From: Sphingosinicella sp041621755 | GTDB taxonomy: Bacteria; Pseudomonadota; Alphaproteobacteria; Sphingomonadales; Sphingomonadaceae | Assembly (NCBI GenBank): GCA_041621755.1 | Contig: JBFKAE010000018.1 | Location: 1-29,514 of the forward strand | Reading direction: 5' to 3' | DNA: 29,514 nucleotides | Shown: positions 23,357 through 29,514 of the stretch, one piece after another | How the letters are laid out: each line of letters starts with the position of its first letter | Numbering within the stretch: the stretch's first letter is position 1 | Notes under the pieces: generated by a model | Database searches by the model: none | The model's input: only the letters and a program-made list of their open reading frames with translations | What the model was told of the DNA's origin: nothing | Made by a program: the position numbers and the translations under genes

Positions 23357-25948
23357 ATGGAAGCGCGCCAGACGACATCCGCGATCATCAGGCGCGAGGA
23401 TTATCGCCCGCCGACGTGGCAAGTGCCCGATGTGGCGCTTCGCTTCGATCTTGATAATGCGTGCACCACTGTCCACGCGCGGCTGCGTGTCCAGCGCAGT
23501 GGGGACGGTCCGTTGGTTCTCAACGGTGAAGACCTTCGCCTGAAATCAATATCGGTTGATGGAAAGCAACTTGGCGAGGGCGACTATGTGCTTGGCGCGG
23601 AGACGCTGACCATCCCACTTGCGACTGACAATGCGACGATTGAAACCGTTGTCGAAATATCGCCTGCCAGCAACACCAAGCTGATGGGCCTTTACAGTTC
23701 GGGCGGCAATCTGTGCACGCAGTGCGAGGCTGAAGGCTTTCGCCGTATCACGTTTTTCCCCGATCGGCCCGATGTGCTGTCGCGCTACACCGTTGAACTG
23801 CGCGCAGACAAGGAGCGTTTTCCGGTGCTGCTTGCAAATGGCAACCCGGGTGAGGCCGGTGATCTTGACGGCGGGCGGCACTTTGCCCGCTGGACCGACC
23901 CGCACCCCAAGCCCTGTTACCTGTTCGCGCTTGTAGCTGGCGATCTGGTTGCGCTCCAAGACAGGTTTACGACCATGTCGGGCCGGGTCGTCGATCTTGG
24001 CATCTGGGTACGGGAAGGCGATCTCGACAAATGCCACCACGCGATGTGGGCGCTCAAGCAATCGATGCGCTGGGACGAGAAAAATTACGGTCGCGAATAT
24101 GATCTCGACGTGTTCAACATCGTCGCGGTTAGCGATTTCAATTTTGGCGCGATGGAGAATAAAGGTCTCAACATATTCAATTCCAGATATATTCTCGCCG
24201 ATCAGGAAACCGCAACCGACATGGATTTTGACGGTGTCGCGGGCGTCGTTGCGCACGAATATTTCCACAATTGGACCGGCAATCGTGTCACCTGCCGCGA
24301 CTGGTTCCAGCTCAGTCTGAAGGAAGGGCTGACCGTATATCGCGACCAGTCATTCAGCGCCGATCAGGGTAGCGCCGCCGTCCAGCGTATCGGCGATGTG
24401 CGGACGTTGCGTGCCGCGCAGTTCCCCGAGGACGCAGGTCCGCTCGCGCATCCGGTACGCCCGGAATCCTACATGGAAATCTCGAATTTCTATACCGCGA
24501 CTGTCTATAATAAGGGCGCCGAGGTTATTCGCATGGCCGCAACGCTGCTCGGCCCGGAAGCCTATCGCAAAGGCACTGACCTTTATTTCGAGCGCCATGA
24601 CGGCGAGGCCGCAACGGTCGAGGACTGGGTCACGGCGCTTGAGGATGCGAGCGGGGTCGACCTGACGCAATTTCGTCTCTGGTACTGTCAGGCCGGAACG
24701 CCAAGTGTGATTGCCCGGCTCGATCATGATGCAAAAGCTGCGCGCGCGACGCTGACATTGGAACAGGCGATCCCCGAAACGCCCGGACAGGCGGACAAGG
24801 CACCAATGCATATCCCTTTGCGCGTGGCGCTGTTTGGCAAGGAAAGCGGTACGCAGATCGGCGCGGAACAGCTTCTGGAACTAAAATCCGCCGCTGCGTC
24901 CTATGTTTTTAACGATGTGGCGCAAGCGCCAATATTGTCCATCAACCGCGGTTTTTCGGCGCCGGTCAATGTCGAGACCGCGCGCTCGCCGCAGGACTTT
25001 GCGTTTCTTTCGGCGCATGACGATGATCCCTTTGCGCGTTACGAGGCGATGCAGCAGTTGATGATGGGACTGCTCATCGACAAGGCGCGCGGCAAGGTCA
25101 TCGATCCCGCGCCGCTGGTCACCGCAGCAGAGCGGACACTCGTCGATCAGTCGCTTGATCATGCCTTTATTGCCGAAGCGCTAGTCTTGCCGAGTGAAAC
25201 CATGATTGCCGAACGGCTCGCCAGAAACGTCGATCCCGACGCCGTACATGCCGCGCGACAGCATCTTCGCCGCGTGCTTCTTGATGGCGTCGGCTTTGAT
25301 GCGTGGCAGGCCCAGCACGCGCGCATGTCGGGCGGTGCGTTTGCACTCGACCCCGATGCCAAGGGGCGTCGTCGTCTGCGCGGTGTCGCGCTTGGCTATT
25401 TGCTGGCAGGTGATGACATGGCCGCCGCGGAGCTTGCGGCACGGCAGTATGACGAGGCGGATAATATGACCGACCGGCTGACGGCGCTCAGCCTGCTTGT
25501 CGATAGCAGCGCGCCGGACCGTGAGCGCGTCCTTGAGGATTTCTACCGGCGTTTCAAAGACGATGCGCTCGTCATCGACAAGTGGTTCACGGCGCAGGCG
25601 CTCGGATCGGGTGAAGATATGGTCGAAAAGGTGATGGCGCTTGCCAGCCATGCCGACTTTTCGATCCGCAATCCCAATCGCTTCCGCTCGCTGATCGGGG
25701 CGTTCACATCCAATCAGGCAAGCTTTCACCGTGCCGATGGTGCAGGCTATACGTTCGTTGCGGATAAATTGCTTGAAGTCGATGCGATCAATCCGCAGAC
25801 AGCGGCGCGCTTTATTGCACCGTTCGGCCGCTGGCGGCGCATGGAAGAGCGACGGGCGTCGAAAATGCGCGCAGAGCTTGAGCGCATCGTCGATAGTCCC
25901 GATGTGTCCAAGGATACGCTCGAAATGGCGTCGAAAAGCCTAGCTTAA
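23357..25948 (+). CDS. pepN: Aminopeptidase N (M1 family zinc metallopeptidase)
   Basis: Removes N-terminal residues from peptides in the cytoplasm. At 863 residues it is close to E. coli PepN (870). The substrate N-terminus anchor GAMEN is at 264-268 and the zinc site is HEYFH (300-304) with Glu323 in LSLKEGLTVY (HEXXH-X18-E). A beta domain precedes the catalytic domain, and a long helical C-terminal domain ends near LERIVDSPDVSKDTLEM. The ATG at 23357 follows AAAGGA at about 23341 with ten-base spacing and gives the expected N-terminus. The transcript appears monocistronic. The last nine bases overlap the convergent methyltransferase-like gene. Confidence 0.97.
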   Translation: MEARQTTSAIIRREDYRPPTWQVPDVALRFDLDNACTTVHARLRVQRSGDGPLVLNGEDLRLKSISVDGKQLGEGDYVLGAETLTIPLATDNATIETVVEISPASNTKLMGLYSSGGNLCTQCEAEGFRRITFFPDRPDVLSRYTVELRADKERFPVLLANGNPGEAGDLDGGRHFARWTDPHPKPCYLFALVAGDLVALQDRFTTMSGRVVDLGIWVREGDLDKCHHAMWALKQSMRWDEKNYGREYDLDVFNIVAVSDFNFGAMENKGLNIFNSRYILADQETATDMDFDGVAGVVAHEYFHNWTGNRVTCRDWFQLSLKEGLTVYRDQSFSADQGSAAVQRIGDVRTLRAAQFPEDAGPLAHPVRPESYMEISNFYTATVYNKGAEVIRMAATLLGPEAYRKGTDLYFERHDGEAATVEDWVTALEDASGVDLTQFRLWYCQAGTPSVIARLDHDAKAARATLTLEQAIPETPGQADKAPMHIPLRVALFGKESGTQIGAEQLLELKSAAASYVFNDVAQAPILSINRGFSAPVNVETARSPQDFAFLSAHDDDPFARYEAMQQLMMGLLIDKARGKVIDPAPLVTAAERTLVDQSLDHAFIAEALVLPSETMIAERLARNVDPDAVHAARQHLRRVLLDGVGFDAWQAQHARMSGGAFALDPDAKGRRRLRGVALGYLLAGDDMAAAELAARQYDEADNMTDRLTALSLLVDSSAPDRERVLEDFYRRFKDDALVIDKWFTAQALGSGEDMVEKVMALASHADFSIRNPNRFRSLIGAFTSNQASFHRADGAGYTFVADKLLEVDAINPQTAARFIAPFGRWRRMEERRASKMRAELERIVDSPDVSKDTLEMASKSLA

Positions 25949-26776
25949 AGGCTTTCTGAATTTCAGCGTCATCCGGTCGGATTCGCCGATGGAGAGATAT
26001 TTGTCCCTGTCCGTGTCGCCAAGCCGGAGCACCGGCGGCAGTGTCCAGACGCCGTCTTTATAATCGGCCGTGTCTTTCGGGTTGGCGTTGATTTCGGAAG
26101 ACTCGACCAGTTCAAATCCGGCGGCTTTGGCGAGCGCCTTTACCGTTGAGACTTTCATATAGCCCGAGGTTTTTTGTGCTGCGTCGGAGCGATCCTCGGG
26201 CAGGCGATGTTCGACGATGCCAAGGATTCCACCGGGCTTGAGCGCGGTAAAAAATGCCTTGAATCCGGCCTCGGCATAATCGCTCATGTACCAGTTGTGG
26301 ATGTTGCGGAAGGTCAGCACCATGTCAGCGCTGCCCTGAGGCGCAAGCGTGTCGACATTGCCTTTGGCAAACACGGTGAGTTTGACGTCCTTGTAAACGG
26401 GATCGGATGCAAGCAATGCCTTGTAGCGTTCGACATAGTCGGCAGCGCGCGGGCTGCTTTCGGGATTGGCGTGCGCCGCATAAAGCGTGCCGTTTTTGGC
26501 AAGAATAGGTGCGAGTAATTCAGTGTACCAGCCGCCGCCCGGGCTGACCTCGACAACGGTCATGTCGGGCATAAGGCCAAAAAATCCAAGCGTTTCGGCG
26601 GGGTGCCGATATGTGTCGCGCGCGCGGTTTTCGGCGCTGCGATACGGGCCTGCAAGGGCAGAGGCATAGTCGGGCACGGTTGTTGCCGTTGCCGGGAGTT
26701 TCGGACCTTCGGCACAGGCTGAACCTGCGACAAGGCAAAGGCTTGCAACTGCGATCAGGCTGCTGTGTCGAAACAT
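25940..26776 (-). CDS. Exported class I SAM-dependent methyltransferase-like protein
   Basis: A 278-residue protein with a signal peptide (MFRHSSLIAVASLCLVAGSA, cleavage likely after ACA) followed by a Rossmann methyltransferase fold. Motif I is VVEVSPGGGWYTELLAPILA, then ADMVLTFRNIHNW (motif II region) and LKPGGILGIVEHR (motif III region). RSAENRARDTYRHPAETLGF precedes the fold. It fits the predicted-methyltransferase group COG4798, as far as can be judged by eye. A periplasmic location is odd because S-adenosylmethionine is cytoplasmic, so an altered ligand or role is possible. The start is ATG at 26776. The C-terminus overlaps pepN by nine bases. Confidence 0.85.
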   Translation of the reverse strand: MFRHSSLIAVASLCLVAGSACAEGPKLPATATTVPDYASALAGPYRSAENRARDTYRHPAETLGFFGLMPDMTVVEVSPGGGWYTELLAPILAKNGTLYAAHANPESSPRAADYVERYKALLASDPVYKDVKLTVFAKGNVDTLAPQGSADMVLTFRNIHNWYMSDYAEAGFKAFFTALKPGGILGIVEHRLPEDRSDAAQKTSGYMKVSTVKALAKAAGFELVESSEINANPKDTADYKDGVWTLPPVLRLGDTDRDKYLSIGESDRMTLKFRKPLS

Positions 26777-26838
26777 AATGCCCTCCGGTGGTAATGCTTG
26801 CCTTTTCTTCTAGTCGGCCTCTCGCTATTTGCCCACAT

Positions 26839-27024
26839 ATGAATTTGGAAATGACGCTCAGCATGATCGGTATCGCCGCATTTGGCGTCCTGCTCAGCCT
26901 GTGGGCGGTGCGTCGCAAGCGCAAGCCGGGGCCGCCGCCATTGGTGCCGTGGCACGGCATAATGTTCGTATCATTATTGATGTTTGTGCTGGGCGCGGCG
27001 CATTTGCCCGCTGTCTGGCCTTAA
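26839..27024 (+). CDS. Small two-helix membrane protein, conserved hypothetical
   Basis: A 61-residue protein: MNLEMTLSMIGIAAFGVLLS (helix 1), a basic loop RRKRKPGPPPLVPWHG, helix 2 IMFVSLLMFVLGAAHL, ending AVWP. The pattern (helix, Arg/Pro loop with PWHG, helix with H) resembles short membrane proteins I associate with sphingomonads, but no function is known. ATG at 26839 is chosen because it starts at the first helix; an in-frame ATG at 26788 would add 17 residues without membrane character, and ATG 26851 is also possible. No clear Shine-Dalgarno. The stop shares TTAA with the convergent gene. Confidence 0.65.
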   Translation: MNLEMTLSMIGIAAFGVLLSLWAVRRKRKPGPPPLVPWHGIMFVSLLMFVLGAAHLPAVWP

Positions 27025-27266
27025 TTGTCGAGCGGACGGCAGACGGCGATTTTGGATTTGGCGATGATCAGCATCGTGCTGTCATCTTGCAGGAACGGAA
27101 GGAAGGGCCGGGCGTCGTTCAGGCAATCGAGTACGCGTTCGCCCAGTCCGACAAAGACATGACCGGCAAGATTGGTGCCGTCTTCCAGAACGATTTCGAC
27201 AGGCGCCTTGGCCTTGGTGCGGACACGGGATTTGGGCTGGATCGCGATCAGGGCTTCTTTGGTCAT
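27021..27266 (-). CDS. Small conserved protein downstream of cpaF (DUF6812-like)
   Basis: An 81-residue soluble protein: a basic N-terminus (MTKEALIAIQPKSRVRTKAK), then VEIVLEDGTNLAGHVFVGLG, ERVLDCLNDARPFLPFLQD, and LIIAKSKIAVCRPLD. The beta-rich pattern with LEDG/AGHV and ERVLDxLND resembles the short DUF6812-type proteins, a label given from memory. It starts 25 bases after the cpaF stop and is probably in the same transcript. It could be a regulator or partner of pilus assembly, but this is inference from position. A longer reading of the same frame starts inside cpaF and is rejected. Confidence 0.7.
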   Translation of the reverse strand: MTKEALIAIQPKSRVRTKAKAPVEIVLEDGTNLAGHVFVGLGERVLDCLNDARPFLPFLQDDSTMLIIAKSKIAVCRPLDN

Positions 27267-27291
27267 GAATTGCAGCTTTCGTGCGTGAACA

Positions 27292-28812
27292 TCACAGGCA
27301 GGCTTCAAGCATCGCGGTGTCGAAGCCGAACTGCTTTGCCTTGTCGACAGTCTGCGGACGCAGGCCGAGCGAGCGATATTCGCCGATGATCTTGCCGTCG
27401 TCAGTCTCGTCGAGATATTCGAACTTGAACAGCTCTTGCGTGACGATGACGGGGCCTTCCATGCCGCAGACTTCAGTGATGCTGGTGACGCGGCGCGAAC
27501 CATCGCGCAGACGCTTCACCTGAACGACCAGATCGACCGAATCGGCGATCTGGCGCGATATGGCCTCTTTGGGAATTTTGATGTCGCCCATCATGACCAT
27601 GTTTTCCATACGCGCCAGACACTCACGCGGACTGTTCGAGTGCAGCGTCGCCATCGAGCCGTCATGGCCGGTGTTCATCGCGGCAAGCAGGTCGAAACAC
27701 TCCTGCCCACGAATTTCGCCAAGGATGATACGGTCAGGACGCATACGCAGGGCGTTGATGACAAGATCGCGAATGGTGATCGCGCCTTTGCCTTCAAGGT
27801 TTGCAGGACGGGTTTCGAGCGTCAGCACATGCGGCTGTTGCAGTTGAAGCTCGGCGGCGTCCTCAATGGTGATGACGCGTTCGCCCGGGTCGATCATTTT
27901 CGACATGGCGTTCAGCATCGTCGTCTTACCCGAGCCGGTACCGCCCGAGATCACGACGTTGAAACGGCAGGCCCCTGCAATCTTCAGCATCGTCGACATT
28001 TTTTCGGACATCGACCCGCCTTTTGCCATCATGTCGAGCGTGATCGGCTTGGCGGAAAACTTACGAATCGAGATTGCCGTGCCCTTGAGGCTGAGCGGCG
28101 GAACGATGACGTTGACGCGGCTGCCGTCGGCAAGGCGGGCGTCGGCAAGCGGTGTCGTCTGGTCGACGCGACGGCCAACGCTGTTCACGATGCGCTGCGC
28201 GATCTGGAACAGATGCTCTTCATCGCGAAATACGATGTTGGCGAGCTGCAGCTTGCCCTTTTTCTCGATGAAGGTCTGCGTTGGCCCATTGACCATGATA
28301 TCGGAGACTTCCGGGTCGGAGAGCAGTTCTTCGAGCGGTCCGAGACCGAGAAGCTCGTCAACCAGAACTTTTTCAAGCGCGATCTGCTCACGGCGGTTGA
28401 GCGTCAGCTTCAGTTCGGCGAGCACTTCACCAATGATCGGACGAAACTCTTCCGACAGCTCTTCCTTGGTCAGCGTTGCCGCGGCTTCGGGATCGACGCG
28501 TTCAAGGAGGCGCGGCAGCACCTGTTCCTTGATTTTATGGATTGAGGCTTCGAAGCCGTCTTGCTGTGATCGACCCGATTCGGAAGATGCGGCCTGACGA
28601 TCCGAAAGCCGCCGCATGGCATCGCTGATTTGCCCGCCAGGAATTTCGGTGCCGGGTTCGGCGCTCGGCTCTTCAACCTTGGGCTGAAGCGCTGGTTCTT
28701 GCGGCATAGCACGTGCCGCTGCCCCGCCCTGCATAGGCTGGGCGCTACCAAACCCTTTTCTCTGTGATGTAAGGCCCGCACCTACGCTCGCGTTCCGCCC
28801 GAATGCACTCAT
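27292..28812 (-). CDS. cpaF: Secretion/pilus ATPase CpaF (TadA family)
   Basis: The motor ATPase of type IVc (Flp/Tad) pilus assembly, acting on the cytoplasmic face of the inner membrane. The 506-residue protein has a disordered N-terminus of about 90 residues and an N-terminal helical/PAS-like domain (FRPIIGEVLAELKLTLNRRE to LLGLGPLEELLSDPEVSDIM). The RecA-like core has Walker A GGTGSGKTT (about 289-297), the Asp box ITIEDAAELQ, Walker B region RPDRIILGEIRG and the His box MNTGHDGSMATLHSNS. The ATG at 28812 follows AAGGGGATC. No cpaA-E, tadB/C or pilin gene is in the window, so the gene stands apart from the usual cluster, at least here. Confidence 0.95.
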   Translation of the reverse strand: MSAFGRNASVGAGLTSQRKGFGSAQPMQGGAAARAMPQEPALQPKVEEPSAEPGTEIPGGQISDAMRRLSDRQAASSESGRSQQDGFEASIHKIKEQVLPRLLERVDPEAAATLTKEELSEEFRPIIGEVLAELKLTLNRREQIALEKVLVDELLGLGPLEELLSDPEVSDIMVNGPTQTFIEKKGKLQLANIVFRDEEHLFQIAQRIVNSVGRRVDQTTPLADARLADGSRVNVIVPPLSLKGTAISIRKFSAKPITLDMMAKGGSMSEKMSTMLKIAGACRFNVVISGGTGSGKTTMLNAMSKMIDPGERVITIEDAAELQLQQPHVLTLETRPANLEGKGAITIRDLVINALRMRPDRIILGEIRGQECFDLLAAMNTGHDGSMATLHSNSPRECLARMENMVMMGDIKIPKEAISRQIADSVDLVVQVKRLRDGSRRVTSITEVCGMEGPVIVTQELFKFEYLDETDDGKIIGEYRSLGLRPQTVDKAKQFGFDTAMLEACL

Positions 28813-28897
28813 CTTGATCCCCTTGGCCGCAAATTCGACCAGATGATCTGACGTTACACGAGCAAAATTGCCAAAACCCTAACCGGGTATGAAAAGT

Positions 28898-29311
28898 CTA
28901 TGCCGAAGCTGCCTGCATGAAGGGTGCGACCATCGCATCGGTAATGCGCAATGGGCGGCGACTTGCGGGATCGACCAGTGCCCATGTCGTCGTGGCCGCG
29001 ACACGGACTTTCTGATCGTCGCCGGATATTTCCACAAAGCGATCGAAACGCGCGCCTTTTGGCGTACCGACCCATGTTCGCAGTCGTAGCGTTTCGCCCA
29101 GCAAGCTTGGTCTGCGATAGTCGATTTCGTGCCGGGTTACGACCCAGACGACGGCGTCGACAAAGGGTTTCGGTGCGACGGCACGCCAGTGCGCAACCGC
29201 GATATCCTGAATCCAGCGCACGTAAACCGCGTTATTGACGTGGCCGAGCTCGTCAATATCAGATGCTTCGGGCGCGCGCTCGAGCGCGAATATATGGCGA
29301 TCTTCAATCAT
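28898..29311 (-). CDS. Acyl-CoA thioesterase (4HBT hotdog fold, YbgC/FadM-like)
   Basis: A 137-residue hotdog-fold thioesterase that would hydrolyse acyl-CoA in the cytoplasm. DIDELGHVNNAVYVRWIQD contains the catalytic Asp20 in the D-x-x-G-H-V-N-N motif, followed by TRHEIDYRRPSLLGETLRLR and ATTTWALVDPASRRP. Length is normal. Its ATG at 29311 overlaps the stop of the upstream ptrB by eight bases, so the two are co-transcribed. The acyl substrate is unknown. Confidence 0.9.
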   Translation of the reverse strand: MIEDRHIFALERAPEASDIDELGHVNNAVYVRWIQDIAVAHWRAVAPKPFVDAVVWVVTRHEIDYRRPSLLGETLRLRTWVGTPKGARFDRFVEISGDDQKVRVAATTTWALVDPASRRPLRITDAMVAPFMQAASA

Positions 29312-29514
29312 GACGGGCGCCTTCGATCTCGGTCAAGAAAAACACGATTTCTTCCGCTTTTTCATAAAGTGACGTGTAACGGCCGGATTTGCCGCCGTGT
29401 CCTGCGCCCATATTGGTCTTTAGCAGCAGGATATTCTCGTCGGTCTTTTGGGCGCGCAGCTTCGCGGCCCATTTTGCCGGTTCCCAATAGGTGACGCGCG
29501 GATCGGTCAGGCCG
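29304..29514 (-). CDS. ptrB: Oligopeptidase B (S9A family), C-terminal end, cut by window edge
   Basis: Only the last 69 codons are in the window. The peptide GLTDPRVTYWEPAKWAAKLR and the following KTNMGAGHGGKSGRYTSLYE match the C-terminus of oligopeptidase B, where the His in GHGGKSGR is the catalytic histidine of the Ser-Asp-His triad. The enzyme cleaves short peptides after Arg or Lys. The rest of the gene lies beyond position 29514. Its stop (29304-29306) overlaps the thioesterase start. Confidence 0.9.
   Translation of the reverse strand, partial: GLTDPRVTYWEPAKWAAKLRAQKTDENILLLKTNMGAGHGGKSGRYTSLYEKAEEIVFFLTEIEGARHD

Noticed and set aside
23265..23543. 92-codon + strand frame spanning the pepN start (MRTLELGDVGDYVKISSLD)
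   Set aside because: The first 30 residues look protein-like, but the frame runs into pepN in the wrong phase and becomes Arg-rich. No clear Shine-Dalgarno; pepN itself is firmly placed.
27436..28545. 369-codon open frame on the + strand across cpaF
   Set aside because: It is antisense to the CpaF ATPase core; its His/Arg/Asp-rich composition is that of a codon-bias artefact.
28862..28885. Possible - strand terminator after the thioesterase gene
   Set aside because: The stem ACCC/GGGT has four pairs with a short T-run; it cannot be separated from chance.

Overview
The window reads as chromosome of an alphaproteobacterium, most likely Sphingomonadales (Sphingomonadaceae). This rests on the high-GC codon use, the RGG-rich N-terminal extension on ribosomal protein S5, the panB, yfgM-bamB-der and cpaF protein types, and a short CpaF-neighbour protein and a 61-residue membrane protein of a type I associate with sphingomonads. 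The genus cannot be fixed from the sequence alone. I see no tRNA, rRNA, insertion sequence, prophage, CRISPR array or toxin-antitoxin module.

Layout. Positions 1-6200 are the distal end of the large ribosomal-protein/secY/alpha cluster on the + strand: rpsE, rpmD, rplO, secY, adk, rpsM, rpsK, rpoA, rplQ, closed by a strong intrinsic terminator at 6223-6263. Several of the spacers in this block hold good hairpins. Positions 6345-7680 hold a small tautomerase, a YdcZ-type membrane protein and an exported Arg/Asp/Trp-rich protein. guaA follows (7760-9325).

Positions 9326-12136 form a sugar/polyol cassette: a 16-bp perfect LacI-type palindrome placed between possible promoter hexamers, two tiny ORFs, a mannitol/fructuronate-type dehydrogenase, another tiny ORF and a PfkB sugar kinase. 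Every junction in this chain is an ATGA stop/start overlap. Then come acs, a YffB-type ArsC-like protein with panB, and the tightly packed envelope/ribosome-assembly group yfgM-bamB-der, followed by a zeta-class GST (maiA-like) and an EVE-domain protein.

From 20103 the strand alternates. An epimerase-like SDR and an unaccompanied molybdopterin-binding dehydrogenase subunit are coupled on the - strand, pepN is on +, an exported SAM-methyltransferase-like protein is on -, and a two-helix membrane protein is on +. The - strand group ptrB (cut by the window edge), acyl-CoA thioesterase, cpaF and a small conserved protein closes the window. All three convergent gene pairs overlap at their stop codons, two of them by sharing a single TTAA.

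Most of the window is housekeeping. I do not see a clearly novel multi-gene system. The points that deserve a second look are the ATGA cascade with its operator, the structured spacers of the ribosomal operon, the exported methyltransferase, and the unaccompanied molybdoenzyme and CpaF subunits.
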